A stretch of DNA of 64,000 nt from Hyphomicrobium sp. 99 (GCF_000384335.2 NZ_KQ031382.1:3545545-3609544), one strand, 5' to 3'; shown: positions 1 through 10,560, counted from the stretch's first letter. Notes: generated by a model not told the origin, from the sequence alone. Numbers and translations are program-made.

Positions 1-170
<170 letters not shown>

Positions 171-678
171 CGAAACCATTCAAACGCTCACGTACGGATT
201 CAAATGAAACGATCTTTCCGGTTTGAATTTCGGGCGCCGACCTGCGCGCAGCACTTGGCAAAACCTCCCGCCAATCCCAATCATCCGGCGGCAGCGCGAT
301 GAAGATTTGGCCTTCCGCATGCGCGGCGACGTCGGCCAGATAGAGAATGCATTTGCCTTTGTCCGCCCTGAGCTGCCCATGCGAGAGCAAGCGGCAGAGC
401 CGCCCATAGGCCGCGCGATCCGTCGGATAGACGAGCAGGCTCGGCGCATCTTCGAGATCGAGGCGCGCGCCGATCACGAGACGAATTCCAGGTTTCTCTT
501 CTTCCGCTTTCGCCGCCACGTGCGCACGCACGACACCCGCGAGCGAATTGCGATCCGTCACCGCTATCGCCGAAAGGCCAAGCGCTTTCGCCTGCTCGAC
601 GAGATCATCGGCATGCGAAGCGCCGCGAAGAAATGAGAAGTTCGTCGTCACCTGAAGCTCGGCGTAGCGGACTGTCAT
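171..678 (-). CDS. dnaE2: Error-prone DNA polymerase DnaE2, N-terminal part (disrupted, 3' partial)
   Basis: This is the amino-terminal PHP region of the C-family polymerase DnaE2 (ImuC), the catalytic member of the SOS mutasome. The start gives [20 protein letters not shown], followed by the PHP-type segment with [17 protein letters not shown], as in family members. About 165 residues are recognisable. The frame then reads into the GC palindrome as Pro/Gly-rich nonsense and stops near position 43, so the rest of this roughly 1,000-residue protein is missing from view. An ATG two codons upstream, at 684, is an alternative start. It lies 10 bp downstream of imuB in the same direction. Either the gene is interrupted by the repeat or the break is an assembly error; the sequence alone cannot decide. 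Confidence 0.75.
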
Positions 679-688
679 GGACATCCCC

Positions 689-2287
689 TCACGCAAAGAG
701 CCCATGCAGAAACCACGAGGGCCGCTCAGATGTCTCTTCGCCCTCATAGAGGCCATGCCGGAAAACCCAGTACATCGCGCCTTGCTGATCCTCGATCCGG
801 TAATAGTCGCGCGTGCGCGGCCGCTTCTGATCTTCATCGAGATAGAGCGTCCGCCACCATTCAGGCGCGATGCGCTCCGGTCCCTCGGCGCGCGCCACGC
901 GACGCTCGACACGCCGCCAGATGAAGCTCGCCGGCGGTCCATCCGGCACGCCGGCCGTGACTTCGATCGGCTCGGGCCGCGAAAGCATGAAGGCCGGGCG
1001 AAGCAATCTCTTCGGATAGGGCCAAGGCGGTGCGTAGTGAGCGACGCGCGAGGACGTTTCAGCCGCCAAAGCATCGATCGCAGAAAGCCGAATTTCCGCA
1101 CGTTCCGGGATGTGGCTTCCCTGCGGACGCAAAACCGTGATCGCCTCGCGCCCGAAGCGATTGGCAAGACGATCGACAAGCTCCGACGGATCGCGAAAGG
1201 CCGCGCCCTCAGGTCCCGCAAAACCCTTCTGGCTGGCGGCGCGCCTTCCCGCACGCACCGCATCGAGCCGGAGAATATCGATCCCGAAGCCTGCTTCGAT
1301 GCTCGAAAACTTCTCGCTGAGCAGCGCCATCATGTGGGCCGCCTCATGACACGGCGTGCTCATGGCAGCCGATATGGTCCCGCTCGTGCCGTCGGCGCGA
1401 TAGAACGTCAGACGAAGAACCCGCACGCCGAGATCCTTGGCCGTGAGCGCCGCAGCGAGTTCCCCCGCAAGTTCATTCGTGAATGCTTCCAGCGCTTCCG
1501 AAGAAATCAGCGGCTCCGCAAAAGCCCGCGCGACTGACAGCACGGGCGGCGGCTGCATCGGCCGACGCGGCTCCTCCAGCATCCCAAGCGCCTGATCGAG
1601 CCGCACGAGAACGGCAGCCGCGACATCGGACGAACGAAACCGGCGCGCCAGGCTATCGCGCGGAATATCGTAGAGCTGGCCGATGTGACGAAGGCCCAAG
1701 CGCTTCAGCAGCAGAATACGCGGAGCATCGAGCCGCAGCGCCTCGACGGGAAGAAAGTGGATCGCCGCGCGCGTCTCACCGGCCGGTGCCATCGCCCATG
1801 CCGCATCGGGCGGACAGCCGAACCGGGCAAGAGCATGCGCCGCGCCAAGCGTATCGGCCAGCCCCGCCTGCACGGCGACGCCGAACGACAAAAGATGCTG
1901 CATCATGTCATCGAGCAAGTTCTCTTCGCCGCCGAACAGATGAGCAACGCCCGTAATATCGATCCACAAGCCATCGCTGCCGTCGACGTGACGGTTGGGA
2001 CCAAAGCGGCCCGCCCAGCGCGCAAGCTTCAAAAGCGCGATACGGTCCTTCTCGGGCTCGGCGGGACGTGACAAGAGAGAGGGATGCGCCGCCCTGGCAT
2101 CGGTCAGCGATGTGCCCGTTTCGATCCCGAGACGCGCGGCAGCTCCGTTGACGGCCACGATCGTCAGACCGTGTGCGCCGCTCTCAATAAGCGCGAACGG
2201 CTGCTGAGACGGGACTGTCGCCGGTTCCGCGCGTTTGAGCCGGAAGATCGGCCACGACGGAAGCCAAATCGAAACGACGCGTTTCAT
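689..2287 (-). CDS. imuB: Inactive Y-family polymerase ImuB
   Basis: This is ImuB, the Y-family polymerase-like hub of the ImuA-ImuB-DnaE2 mutasome, which in studied relatives has lost polymerase activity and bridges DnaE2 to the beta clamp. The start [19 protein letters not shown] is typical of the family, and about 532 residues fit its usual length. The palm/finger region includes [18 protein letters not shown] where true Y polymerases carry the DE catalytic pair; here the residues are not the catalytic set. The gene overlaps the 3' end of imuA by 104 bp, and dnaE2 follows after 10 bp, so the three are surely cotranscribed and LexA-controlled. The reading frame is open a further 42 codons upstream, but those codons lie in imuA and do not resemble ImuB. 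Confidence 0.9.
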   Translation of the reverse strand: MKRVVSIWLPSWPIFRLKRAEPATVPSQQPFALIESGAHGLTIVAVNGAAARLGIETGTSLTDARAAHPSLLSRPAEPEKDRIALLKLARWAGRFGPNRHVDGSDGLWIDITGVAHLFGGEENLLDDMMQHLLSFGVAVQAGLADTLGAAHALARFGCPPDAAWAMAPAGETRAAIHFLPVEALRLDAPRILLLKRLGLRHIGQLYDIPRDSLARRFRSSDVAAAVLVRLDQALGMLEEPRRPMQPPPVLSVARAFAEPLISSEALEAFTNELAGELAAALTAKDLGVRVLRLTFYRADGTSGTISAAMSTPCHEAAHMMALLSEKFSSIEAGFGIDILRLDAVRAGRRAASQKGFAGPEGAAFRDPSELVDRLANRFGREAITVLRPQGSHIPERAEIRLSAIDALAAETSSRVAHYAPPWPYPKRLLRPAFMLSRPEPIEVTAGVPDGPPASFIWRRVERRVARAEGPERIAPEWWRTLYLDEDQKRPRTRDYYRIEDQQGAMYWVFRHGLYEGEETSERPSWFLHGLFA

Positions 2288-3131
2288 CGTTCCACTCCAG
2301 AAACATAGGGGGACGCGCGGCGCTTTCAGGCCGCGCCCGGCAGCGCTCGAGCGCGATCGAAAAGCGTGAAGCTCCCGGCGCTCGCGGCTCGAAAGATTGG
2401 GGCGCACTCGCAATCTGCTTCACGCGCCATCGCGTAGCAGTTGCCCCGGCGGGCTCGGAAGCGGGATGCGTAACGAGAAGGCAAGGCGTTGCCGTTTCCC
2501 CGGCCGCAAGGCTCAAGCGGCGCGCCGGCGTTAACTCCGCCTCTTCGACAATGCCGATGACGACGGCGAGACTCTGAGCCCGAAGGCTCTCTTCGATCGC
2601 GTTCAACGCGTCGCCCGCACGCGCCGTCTCGACGATAATGAGACGCGACGGATCGAGACCGAGGCTCGCAAGGCCAGCCGCCGATGGAGACCCGAATTCG
2701 CTCGCAAGCTGCCGTGGCCAGCACCAGAGCACCCACGGCCTCCCCATCGAAGCGGAAGCATGTGCTCCTTGGGTCGCCGCGAACGTATCGAGCCGGCGGA
2801 CCGCCAGGCGCGCCGCGAAACCGACCCCCGCCATCCAATCCGCCGCCGACGCGCCGCGAACGGCGGAAGGCCGACCCTTGATCTCATGGAGGGAATTCGT
2901 CTCGAGCCCTCTCGGCAGAAGATCGTCACAGACCGGACAGCCAAGCCCCCAAAGGGACCGCCGTCCCCCCGAGCGGGGCAACGACGCAATTTCGGGGGCA
3001 GCTGCGCCCCGGCGCGGAGCATGCCGCTCGATATGGAGAATCCGCGAACGCAGATTCTCGATAACCGCATCTTTCCCAGTGGGTAAAACCGGGGCAGATG
3101 TGGAATCTCTCGGATCCAAGAGGAACCTCAT
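2184..3131 (-). CDS. imuA: ImuA (RecA-like/SulA-related mutasome protein)
   Basis: This is ImuA, the first gene of the SOS mutagenesis cassette, a RecA/SulA-related protein needed for damage-induced mutagenesis. About 315 residues include LHEIKGRPSAVRGASAADWM and RPWVLWCWPRQLASEFGSPS, matching the RecA-like core seen in alphaproteobacterial ImuA (about 230-280 residues). The C-terminal part, around [20 protein letters not shown], overlaps imuB. The ATG at 3131 lies 48 bp from the LexA box. No strong ribosome binding site precedes it, so an internal start a few codons later is possible. Confidence 0.85.
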   Translation of the reverse strand: MRFLLDPRDSTSAPVLPTGKDAVIENLRSRILHIERHAPRRGAAAPEIASLPRSGGRRSLWGLGCPVCDDLLPRGLETNSLHEIKGRPSAVRGASAADWMAGVGFAARLAVRRLDTFAATQGAHASASMGRPWVLWCWPRQLASEFGSPSAAGLASLGLDPSRLIIVETARAGDALNAIEESLRAQSLAVVIGIVEEAELTPARRLSLAAGETATPCLLVTHPASEPAGATATRWRVKQIASAPQSFEPRAPGASRFSIALERCRARPESAARPPMFLEWNDETRRFDLASVVADLPAQTRGTGDSPVSAAVRAY

Positions 3132-3178
3132 GGTAAAGAAGTCCGTTTAGGGAACGCCTTCAGCGAAATCCCAATAAT

Positions 3179-3193
3179 GTTCTACATTTGTTC
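3179..3193 (-). promoter_or_regulatory. LexA (SOS) box of imuA-imuB-dnaE2
   Basis: The sequence GTTCTACATTTGTTC is an exact match to the alphaproteobacterial LexA operator GTTC-N7-GTTC. It lies 48 bp upstream of the imuA start, where it would overlap the promoter. The remaining 3194-3466 up to the transpeptidase start shows only AT-rich promoter-like sequence with no other gene. Confidence 0.85.
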
Positions 3194-3466
3194 TAGTTTC
3201 AATGCTGGAATCCGTCAAGGCTGCGCAGACAAAGAACGAACTCAGATTTTACAGTCATCAAACCGCAACACATGCTTCGAAAATTCGTAAAACCCTAGGA
3301 AAGTCAGTGGGGCAGAATGCAATCCCCGCGGAACTGTGACTTCCCTGCTCTGCCGATGAAAACGAGACTGAATTATACCGGCTCTTCACTATTAGAAGCA
3401 CAGGATGACCCCCTCATTCTGCGTTTAGGGTATATTGTTGTTCACCAAACCCGGAGCATCCCCCCG

Positions 3467-4726
3467 ATGAGCCTGCCGCGTATCATTAGCGGATTAACCG
3501 TTGCCGCCATCGTCATGGCAGGCGGGTTGATGTCCGCATCATCGGCAAAAGCCGAAGACCTCGTGGACTTCCTCTGGGGCGGCAGCCCCGAGTACGGCGG
3601 TGGCCGCAGCATCGTGTCGTTCGATCCGAAGTATAATCCCGGTCAGATCATCGTCTCGTTCTCTGATCGCCGGCTCTATTGGATCACAAAGCCGGGCGAA
3701 GCGATGACCTATCCCGTCGCGATCCCGACCGGCGAAGCCCGCTGGCAGGGTGTGACGTCGGTAACGAACAAGCGCGTCAACCCGCCGTGGACCCCGACGC
3801 CGGAAATGGTCAGCAAGAACCCGCGCCTGCCGCGTTGGGTCCCGGGCGGCCATCCCATGAATCCGCTCGGAATTCGCGCGATGTACCTCGGCAGCAGCGC
3901 CTACCGCATCCACGGCACCGACGCGCCCTGGACGATCGGCCAAGCCGTTTCGCACGGCTGCATCCGCATGACCAACGAGGACGTGCTCGATCTCTATCCG
4001 CGCGTGCCGGTTGGAACGCGCGTGACGGTCACGTGGCAGCAGTTCTCGACCAAGACCATTTCTTCCGGCGATAAATACCCGCGCTACGGCGATGCTGACT
4101 CGAACCCACGGGCAGCTTCGGCAGCGCCCGCTTCGGCAGGTGCAGCTTCGGCGTCGGCATCCGCATCGTCGGACTCGTCGTCCTATGAATACGGCGCGTA
4201 CTCTCGCAAAACGTCGAGCGCACGCACCGCCAGCAATCAATCGAATGGCGGCGAAAACTTCTTCTTCTGGGAAGAAAAGCCGAAGCAGACGGCGTCTGCG
4301 TCGCAAGACGACACGCAGAATCAGGCATCCCGCGACGCCACGAGGGACGATGACGATCAGGCCCTAGCGCCGAAGCCCTTCGACAAAAAGGCAACGTCGG
4401 AGCAGGCACCTCAGCAGAAGGACGCTGAAAAGGCGCCGAAGCACAAATCTGCCGAGGCGAAATCCGAGACCGAACAGTCAGCTTCGATTGAGAAAAAGAA
4501 GGTGGCGAGCACTTCGAGCGCAAAGAAGAAAGCAACCGCTTCCACGTCCGAGCCGCTTGCCGACCCGGTCGTAAGCCCGGCCATGGCAGTTCCGGATCCG
4601 GTCAAGCCGAGTGAAGTTTCGGCCCACGGCAAGGAATCGGATGCAGGCGCCCCGGCAACGAAGGCCTCGACTTCGGAATCGGATGCGCTTCCCGTCCATA
4701 AGGCCGCAGCCGTTCAGGTTCAGTGA
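3467..4726 (+). CDS. L,D-transpeptidase (YkuD) with low-complexity tail
   Basis: This is a periplasmic L,D-transpeptidase of the YkuD family, which makes 3-3 peptidoglycan cross-links or anchors lipoproteins. A signal peptide (residues 1-28, ending SSAKAED) is followed by a YkuD domain (about 45-200) with the catalytic signature HGTDAPW...SHGCIRM. From about residue 215 to the end (419 aa) the protein is a Ser/Ala/Lys/Glu-rich low-complexity tail, unusual in length, that could bind the cell wall or other proteins. The ATG at 3467 was chosen because it gives the signal peptide; the frame is open further upstream but without signal character. A rho-independent terminator follows. Confidence 0.88.
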   Translation: MSLPRIISGLTVAAIVMAGGLMSASSAKAEDLVDFLWGGSPEYGGGRSIVSFDPKYNPGQIIVSFSDRRLYWITKPGEAMTYPVAIPTGEARWQGVTSVTNKRVNPPWTPTPEMVSKNPRLPRWVPGGHPMNPLGIRAMYLGSSAYRIHGTDAPWTIGQAVSHGCIRMTNEDVLDLYPRVPVGTRVTVTWQQFSTKTISSGDKYPRYGDADSNPRAASAAPASAGAASASASASSDSSSYEYGAYSRKTSSARTASNQSNGGENFFFWEEKPKQTASASQDDTQNQASRDATRDDDDQALAPKPFDKKATSEQAPQQKDAEKAPKHKSAEAKSETEQSASIEKKKVASTSSAKKKATASTSEPLADPVVSPAMAVPDPVKPSEVSAHGKESDAGAPATKASTSESDALPVHKAAAVQVQ

Positions 4727-4758
4727 CCGAACGTCTGATCTAATCATCATGAGTTTGA

Positions 4759-4787
4759 GGGCGGCCTCTGAGCCGCCCTTTTCTTTT
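4759..4787 (+). terminator. Rho-independent terminator after the L,D-transpeptidase
   Basis: A perfect 7-bp stem GGGCGGC/GCCGCCC with a 6-nt loop is followed by TTTTCTTTT, 32 bp after the transpeptidase stop codon. Confidence 0.85.
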
Positions 4788-4886
4788 GGGTAACCGCATG
4801 GGAGCCGCAACCGGCCCGCATGAAGGTGTGTCTGTTACATTCCCGCAGCAGCAGTTAGTATGGTGGGATTAGTTGTCTCCTGCCTG

Positions 4887-5855
4887 ATGGCGCCCTTGGT
4901 CACTTTGCTTGACATCACCGGCACGACGCCGCGCCCGCGCCACCCTGAAAAAGTCGCGCACTCCGAAACGCCGTCGTTGCCGAAACCGAATTGGTTGCGT
5001 GTCCGCGCGCCTGGATCGCCAGGCTACGACCACACGCGGGCCATCGTTCGCGAACACAAGCTCCACACGGTATGCGAGGAAGCAGCCTGCCCCAATATCG
5101 GCGATTGCTGGCAAAAGCGGCACGCCACGATGATGATCATGGGCGGCGTATGCACCCGCGCCTGCGCATTCTGCAACGTCGCGACCGGCCTGCCTTCAGC
5201 ACTTGATTCAGGCGAGCCCCAACGCGTCGGCGAAGCCGTCGCACGTCTCGCACTTGAGCACGTAGTCGTAACCTCCGTCGATCGCGATGATCTCGCCGAT
5301 GGAGGAGCACGCCACTTCGCCGAAACCATCCGCGCCATTCGAGTTGCCTCTCCCTCTACGACGATCGAGGTTCTGACGCCGGATTTCCTGCGTAAGGACG
5401 GCGCGCTCGAAACTGTGATTGCCGCGAGACCCGACGTCTTCAACCACAACCTTGAAACTGTGCCGGCTCTCTATCTGCGCATTCGCCCCGGCGCCCGTTA
5501 CTTCCATTCGTTGCGGCTTCTTCAGCGGGCCAAGGAAATCGACTCTCAGACTTTCACGAAGTCGGGAATCATGGTCGGCCTTGGCGAAAAGCGCGAAGAA
5601 GTTCTGCAAGTCATGGACGATCTCCGGTCGGCAGGCGTCGACTTCCTGACGATCGGCCAATATTTGCAGCCGACGCGAAAACACGCAGCCGTCGATCGCT
5701 ACGTTTCGCCGGACGAGTTCGAAGGTCTCGCACAAGCCGCACGCGCTAAGGGATTTCTGCTCGTGGCAGCGTCTCCTTTGACGCGATCATCGTATCATGC
5801 AGGCGACGATTTCCGACGCCTTCAGGCCGCCCACCGCGAACGCGTTTCGTCTTAA
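4887..5855 (+). CDS. lipA: Lipoyl synthase
   Basis: LipA is a radical SAM enzyme that inserts two sulfurs into protein-bound octanoyl groups to form lipoate on pyruvate and 2-oxoglutarate dehydrogenases and the glycine cleavage system. The auxiliary cluster motif C-x4-C-x5-C (in [14 protein letters not shown]), the radical SAM motif CTRACAFC and the late RSSYHA serine motif are all present. The length of about 322 residues is normal. The start is uncertain: ATG at 4860 gives nine extra residues, while 4887 places the start just before the usual TPRPRHPEK region. No lipB is adjacent. Confidence 0.93.
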   Translation: MAPLVTLLDITGTTPRPRHPEKVAHSETPSLPKPNWLRVRAPGSPGYDHTRAIVREHKLHTVCEEAACPNIGDCWQKRHATMMIMGGVCTRACAFCNVATGLPSALDSGEPQRVGEAVARLALEHVVVTSVDRDDLADGGARHFAETIRAIRVASPSTTIEVLTPDFLRKDGALETVIAARPDVFNHNLETVPALYLRIRPGARYFHSLRLLQRAKEIDSQTFTKSGIMVGLGEKREEVLQVMDDLRSAGVDFLTIGQYLQPTRKHAAVDRYVSPDEFEGLAQAARAKGFLLVAASPLTRSSYHAGDDFRRLQAAHRERVSS

Positions 5856-5882
5856 TCGGTTACATCGGCAAGCAGGGCGATC

Positions 5883-6677
5883 ATGCCAAAATTCGCGGCC
5901 AATCTATCGCTCTTGTTCAACGAGATGCCGTTTCTCGATCGCTTCGAAGCGGCCAGCGCGGCAGGCTTCGAAGGCGCCGAGTTTCTTTTTCCCTACGAGT
6001 TCGACGCCGACGACATCGCTGCACGTCTGAAAGCAAATGGACTACGCCAAGTGCTCTTCAATTTGCCCGCCGGCAATTGGGATGCGGGCGAACGCGGCAT
6101 TGCGATCTATCCAGACCGCGTCGGCGAATTTCGCGATAGCGTCGGGCGCGCTGTCAAATACGCCAAGGTGCTCGGTTGCCCCCAGCTCCATTGCCTTGCA
6201 GGCATCGCCCCGCTCGGCGCGGATCACCGGGCGATGCGCAAAACCTATGTCGAGAACCTACGCTTCGCGGCCAAAGCTCTGGCCGACGAAGGCATGACGC
6301 TGCTGATCGAACCGATCAATACCCGCGATATACCCGGCTACTTTCTCGATTCCACGGCCAAAGCCGCGGACATCATCGAAACCGTCGAAGCGCCGAACCT
6401 ACGCCTGCAGTACGACGTCTATCATATGCAGATCATGGAAGGCGATCTGACGCCGACCATCGACAAATACCTGAACATCATCGCCCACATCCAGATCGCG
6501 GATACGCCCGGCCGCCACCAGCCGGGCACGGGCGAGATCAACTATCCCTTCATATTCCGGCATCTCGACCGGATCGGATACAAAGGATGGATCGGCTGCG
6601 AATACCGGCCGCTCGCCTCGACCTACGACAGCCTCGAGTGGTTCAGAAGCCTGAAGTCGAAGGCTCAGACGGCCTAG
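5883..6677 (+). CDS. hyi: Hydroxypyruvate isomerase family protein (Hyi/OtnI)
   Basis: This is a TIM-barrel sugar isomerase of the Hyi family, interconverting hydroxypyruvate and tartronate semialdehyde, or a related 2-oxo-tetronate isomerase. Family marks include PKFAANLSLLFNEMPFLDRF at the start, LLIEPINTRDIPGYFLD with the metal-binding Glu, LQYDVYHMQIMEGDL, HIQIADTPGRHQPGTGEINY and the terminal GCEYRPL. It is 264 residues, full length. It follows lipA by 27 bp and converges on the CysB-like gene. In a methylotroph-like organism it could serve the serine or glyoxylate pathways, but this is inference. Confidence 0.88.
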   Translation: MPKFAANLSLLFNEMPFLDRFEAASAAGFEGAEFLFPYEFDADDIAARLKANGLRQVLFNLPAGNWDAGERGIAIYPDRVGEFRDSVGRAVKYAKVLGCPQLHCLAGIAPLGADHRAMRKTYVENLRFAAKALADEGMTLLIEPINTRDIPGYFLDSTAKAADIIETVEAPNLRLQYDVYHMQIMEGDLTPTIDKYLNIIAHIQIADTPGRHQPGTGEINYPFIFRHLDRIGYKGWIGCEYRPLASTYDSLEWFRSLKSKAQTA

Positions 6678-6701
6678 TCGTCGGCCCGGGCTCGAGGCGC
6701 T

Positions 6702-7631
6702 TCACTCCGTCGGCGCAGCTATGCCGTCCTTGATGACCTTCTCCGTCAGCGCGGGCGAGCAAAGCGAGAGGAACCGGTAGGCGAAGCCGCGCAAGAAGCG
6801 GCCGCGGCGAAGCGCGATGCGCGACGTCGATTTCGGGAAAAGATGAGAGCTGTCGAGCAGCGTCAAACCGGTATCGCGGTTCGCATCATAAGCCATGGAG
6901 CCGACGAGGCCGATTCCAAGCCCGACTTCGACGTAGGTTTTGATGACGTCGGCGTCGAGCGCGACCATCACGATATCGGGCGTAAGATTAGCCGAGGCAA
7001 AAGCCGCATCGATCGCGGGCCGGCCGGTGAAGCCTTCGTGATACGTGATGATCGGCCATTCGGCGATCTTTTCCAAGGTGACAGGCTTCTCGCTTTCGAG
7101 CGGATGTCCCTTTGGCACGATGACGCCGTGATGCCAGGAATAGAACGGGAAAGTCACATGCTCGGGCGTGTCTTCCAACGCTTCGGTAGCAATGCCGATG
7201 TCCGCCGTACCGTCGTTCAGCATCGCCGCGATGTCTCTCGGCGTCCCCTGATGCAAAACAAGATGAACGTTGGGAAATTCCTTCCGGAAAGCCGCGATCG
7301 GCCCCGGCAGCGCATAGCGCGCCTGCGTATGCGTCGTTGCGATGACGATCTCGCCGCGATCCGATCCAGCGAACTGATCGGCAAGGCGTTTGATATTGGC
7401 GGTATCGAGCAGAATGCGATCGACGATCAGCGCCAATTCCTTGCCGGGCTCGGTGAGACCCAGCAGCCGCTTGCCACGGCGTACGAAGAGTTCGACTCCC
7501 AGTTCGTCTTCGAGATCTTTGATATGTTTCGAAACACCTGATTGCGAGGTGTAGAGCGCGTTGGCAACTTCTGTGAGATTGAAATTGCGCCGCAGTGTTT
7601 CACGGATGATGCGGAGTTGCTGAAAGTTCAC
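6702..7631 (-). CDS. cysB: CysB-type LysR transcription regulator
   Basis: This LysR-family regulator of the CysB/Cbl subgroup has an N-terminal winged helix ([37 protein letters not shown]) and a C-terminal effector domain containing [13 protein letters not shown], a segment typical of CysB proteins that sense O-acetylserine or sulfate-related ligands. It begins with GTG, overlapping the cysA stop by 4 bp (GTGA), so it is the last gene of the sulfate transporter operon cysTWA and probably controls it. It is 309 residues, slightly shorter than E. coli CysB. Confidence 0.88.
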   Translation of the reverse strand: MNFQQLRIIRETLRRNFNLTEVANALYTSQSGVSKHIKDLEDELGVELFVRRGKRLLGLTEPGKELALIVDRILLDTANIKRLADQFAGSDRGEIVIATTHTQARYALPGPIAAFRKEFPNVHLVLHQGTPRDIAAMLNDGTADIGIATEALEDTPEHVTFPFYSWHHGVIVPKGHPLESEKPVTLEKIAEWPIITYHEGFTGRPAIDAAFASANLTPDIVMVALDADVIKTYVEVGLGIGLVGSMAYDANRDTGLTLLDSSHLFPKSTSRIALRRGRFLRGFAYRFLSLCSPALTEKVIKDGIAAPTE

Positions 7632-8725
7632 GAAGTTGCCTGTGCTGTGTTCTGCGTTGGAAAGACGCTCAAGCGGCGTCCCCTGAGTTTAACGTGTTGC
7701 CCCGTCGATAATCCGAGCGTCTGAATTTCAGACCCTGGGATCTCGACCTCGAAGAAGTCTTTCCGCCCCTCGCGCGCGTCGCCATTGGCGACAAGTTCTA
7801 CACGCGCAACCGAGCCTGTGCCAAGAATTCGATTGATGCTTGCCGATACCCCATCATCGGACTGCGGGTTCGCAATGATTTCGGTATCGTGCGGGCGGCT
7901 GAAGGCAATGACCTCCTGACCGTCTTTGAAGTTGCCGGTCTCAAAGCGCAATCGCTCATCGCCCACGCGTACATAGCCGCCCTCGACGCGGCCGCGGAAC
8001 TCGTTAACCGCGCCGATAAAGCCATATGCAAAAGCTGTCGCAGGCTGCTCGTAGATCTCTCTCGGCGAGCCGATCTGTTCGACGCTTCCCTTGTTGACGA
8101 GAACGATCCGGTCGGAAACCTCAAGCGCCTCTTCCTGATCGTGCGTCACGAAGATCGACGAGATGTGCAGCTCGTCGTGCAACGTCCGAAGCCACCGCCG
8201 AAGCTCCTTGCGAACTTTGGCGTCGAGCGCGCCGAAAGGCTCGTCGAGAAGCAGAACGCGCGGTTCGACGGCAAGCGCCCTGGCAAGCGCAATGCGCTGC
8301 CGCTGGCCGCCCGAAAGCTGCGTCGGAAAGCGGTTTGCAACCCAGCCGAGCTGCACCAGATCGAGCAGACGCGTGACTTTGGCGCGAATTTCTTTTTCGC
8401 TCGGGCGCTCATTGCGAGGACGCACGCGAAGACCGAACGCGATGTTTTCGAACACCGTCATATGCCGGAAGAGCGCATAGTGCTGAAACACGAAGCCAAC
8501 CCGGCGCTGACGAACATCCTTGTCCGTCGCGTCGATGCCGTCGAGCACGATCCGACCCGTATCGGCATGCTCGAGACCAGCAATGACGCGCAACAGCGTC
8601 GTCTTTCCGCAGCCCGATGGGCCGAGAAGTGCCACGAGTTCGCCGTCTGGAAAATTCAGGGAGACGTTATTCAGCGCCTTGAACGTGCCGAACGTCTTGC
8701 TGACGCCAATGACCTCGATGCTCAT
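7628..8725 (-). CDS. cysA: Sulfate/thiosulfate ABC transporter ATPase CysA
   Basis: This is the ATP-binding subunit of the sulfate importer. Walker [11 protein letters not shown]-loop, signature LSGGQRQR and Walker [12 protein letters not shown] are intact in the first 240 residues, followed by a TOBE-type C-terminal domain. The ATG at 8725 gives the canonical MSIEV start; 13 more codons are open upstream inside cysW. It overlaps cysW by 4 bp and cysB by 4 bp. About 365 residues, normal for CysA. Confidence 0.93.
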   Translation of the reverse strand: MSIEVIGVSKTFGTFKALNNVSLNFPDGELVALLGPSGCGKTTLLRVIAGLEHADTGRIVLDGIDATDKDVRQRRVGFVFQHYALFRHMTVFENIAFGLRVRPRNERPSEKEIRAKVTRLLDLVQLGWVANRFPTQLSGGQRQRIALARALAVEPRVLLLDEPFGALDAKVRKELRRWLRTLHDELHISSIFVTHDQEEALEVSDRIVLVNKGSVEQIGSPREIYEQPATAFAYGFIGAVNEFRGRVEGGYVRVGDERLRFETGNFKDGQEVIAFSRPHDTEIIANPQSDDGVSASINRILGTGSVARVELVANGDAREGRKDFFEVEIPGSEIQTLGLSTGQHVKLRGRRLSVFPTQNTAQATS

Positions 8726-9618
8726 GAAACCTCTTCCACAGTTATCGGACGATGGGCGCGCCATTCGACGTAAGTCTTCAAGACCAGCGTTACCAGCGCC
8801 AGCAGCGCCAGCAGCGACGCCACAGCAAAGGCGGCGGCGAACTGATATTCATTATAGAGAATTTCGACGTGCAGCGGCATCGTGTTGGTCTCGCCGCGGA
8901 TGTGACCGGAGACGACCGACACCGCGCCGAACTCGCCCATCGCACGCGCGTTGCAAAGGATAACGCCGTAGAGCAGCGCCCATTTGACGTTCGGAATCGT
9001 CACGCGCCAGAATGTCTGAAAGCCCGAAGCCCCGAGCGAGATCGCGGCCTCCTCTTCATCCTTGCCCTGCGCCTGCATCAACGGGATGAGTTCGCGCGCA
9101 ATGAAGGGGAACGTGACGAACGTCGTCGCCAGGATGATGCCCGGCACGGCGAAGATGATTTTTATATCATGATCGCGCAACCAAGGCCCGAACCAGCCCT
9201 GCAAACCAAACACCAGAACGTAGATCAAGCCCGCGACCACCGGCGAAACCGAGAACGGCAGATCGATGAGGGTGATCAGAAAATTCTTGCCCGGGAACTG
9301 GAACTTCGCGATTGCCCAGGCCGCCGACAACCCGAAAAGCAGATTGAGCGGAACGGACAGCACCGCCGCCAACAGCGTCAGGCGAATGGCCGACAGCGCA
9401 TCGGGCTCGACGAGTGCCGTGAAATATGTGGCCGCGCCCTTGCGGAAAGCTTCCACGAAGACCGCGATAAGGGGCAGCAAGAGAAAGACGGCGAAATAGG
9501 TGAGGCCCAAGCCGATCACCAAGTACTTCACCCAAGCCGCATCCCGCGTCGCAGGATTGGCTTCGAACTTGCCGGCCGTATCTGGCCGCGCATCGAACGC
9601 TGCAGCAACGCCAGCCAT
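8722..9618 (-). CDS. cysW: Sulfate ABC transporter permease CysW
   Basis: This is the second membrane permease of the sulfate importer, with about six membrane helices and the ABC coupling loop region ([24 protein letters not shown]). The sequence [27 protein letters not shown] is characteristic of CysW. The start at 9618 overlaps the cysT stop (ATGA), indicating translational coupling. 298 residues. Confidence 0.92.
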   Translation of the reverse strand: MAGVAAAFDARPDTAGKFEANPATRDAAWVKYLVIGLGLTYFAVFLLLPLIAVFVEAFRKGAATYFTALVEPDALSAIRLTLLAAVLSVPLNLLFGLSAAWAIAKFQFPGKNFLITLIDLPFSVSPVVAGLIYVLVFGLQGWFGPWLRDHDIKIIFAVPGIILATTFVTFPFIARELIPLMQAQGKDEEEAAISLGASGFQTFWRVTIPNVKWALLYGVILCNARAMGEFGAVSVVSGHIRGETNTMPLHVEILYNEYQFAAAFAVASLLALLALVTLVLKTYVEWRAHRPITVEEVS

Positions 9619-10451
9619 CAGATCGTCCTCCCCGTGCGCCGCGCCGTCCAAGCCTGCAACCCGTTGATCAAAAGCAGAAGCAGGAATGAGATGACCAGCA
9701 TGACGGAGGCAATGGCCGTCGCGCCTTTGTAATCGAATTGCTCGAGCTTCGTGATGATGATCAGCGGCGTAATTTCGGAAACCATCGGAATATTGCCCGC
9801 GATGAAGATCACCGAACCGTATTCCCCGACGGCACGCGCAAACGCCAGAGCGAAGCCCGTGAGCAAGGCCGGAAAGAGCGTCGGAAACACCACGCGCTGA
9901 AACGCTTGCAAGCGCGTCGCGCCGAGGCTCGCCGCAGCTTCCTCATACTCAGTTTCGAGATCTTCGAGCACCGGCTGGACCGTTCTGACGACGAACGGCA
10001 GGCCAATGAACGTGAGCGCAACAAGCACGCCGGGAGGACCGAACGCGATCTTGATGCCGAGCGGGTCGAGAAGGCTGCCAATCCAACCGTTCTTCGCGTA
10101 GATCGCCGTAAGCGCGATGCCCGCGACGGCCGTCGGCAAAGCGAAGGGAAGATCGATCAACGCATCGACGATTTTCCGGCCCGGAAACGTATAGCGCGTC
10201 AAACCCCAGGCGAGCATCAAACCGAAAACGGCGTTGATCACAGCCGCCAGAAACGACGCCCCGAACGTCAGCTTATAAGAAGCGATGACACGCGGCGAAG
10301 CGACCGCATCGAGAAACTCCTGCCAGCTCATCGTCGAAGTTTTGATGAAAACGGCGGAGAGCGGAATGAGAACGATCAGCGACAGGTAGACCAGCGTGAA
10401 CCCGAGCGATAGCCCGAAGCCCGGAAGGACCCTTTTATTCACCCCAGACAT
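9618..10451 (-). CDS. cysT: Sulfate ABC transporter permease CysT (CysU)
   Basis: This is the first permease of the sulfate importer, with six predicted membrane helices, the coupling loop [23 protein letters not shown] and [18 protein letters not shown], which distinguish CysT from CysW. 277 residues, full length. A 31-codon membrane ORF ends 13 bp upstream and probably shares its transcript. Confidence 0.92.
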   Translation of the reverse strand: MSGVNKRVLPGFGLSLGFTLVYLSLIVLIPLSAVFIKTSTMSWQEFLDAVASPRVIASYKLTFGASFLAAVINAVFGLMLAWGLTRYTFPGRKIVDALIDLPFALPTAVAGIALTAIYAKNGWIGSLLDPLGIKIAFGPPGVLVALTFIGLPFVVRTVQPVLEDLETEYEEAAASLGATRLQAFQRVVFPTLFPALLTGFALAFARAVGEYGSVIFIAGNIPMVSEITPLIIITKLEQFDYKGATAIASVMLVISFLLLLLINGLQAWTARRTGRTI

Positions 10452-10464
10452 TTCCCCTCGCCCA

Positions 10465-10560
10465 TTAAACTAGCAAAGCCACCACGATCACGAACCCCGC
10501 GGCGGCCAAAACGCCGGCCCAAGACAGTGCCGTGCTGAATATGATTTGGTTCGCAGTCAT
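10465..10560 (-). CDS. Predicted 31-residue single-span membrane peptide upstream of cysT
   Basis: I read a short ORF from ATG (10560) to TAA (10465): MTANQIIFSTALSWAGVLAA and then AGFVIVVALLV, which is almost entirely one hydrophobic helix. A GAGAG ribosome binding site lies 8 nt before the ATG. It is followed 13 bp later by cysT in the same direction, and the distance from its ATG to an upstream shared element (10625-10648) is the same as that of the sulfate-binding protein gene to its copy. This suggests it is the true first gene of the cysTWA operon. I recognise no family; a transporter-associated micropeptide is one possibility. Confidence 0.55.
   Translation of the reverse strand: MTANQIIFSTALSWAGVLAAAGFVIVVALLV

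Noticed and set aside
677..1537. Long plus-strand frame opposite imuB
   Set aside because: It is a shadow of imuB: Arg/Pro-rich, no domain resemblance and no ribosome binding site.
8752..9732. 326-codon plus-strand frame opposite cysW
   Set aside because: The composition (Arg, Gln, Asp-rich) is that of an antisense frame of a membrane protein gene; cysW on the other strand is certain.
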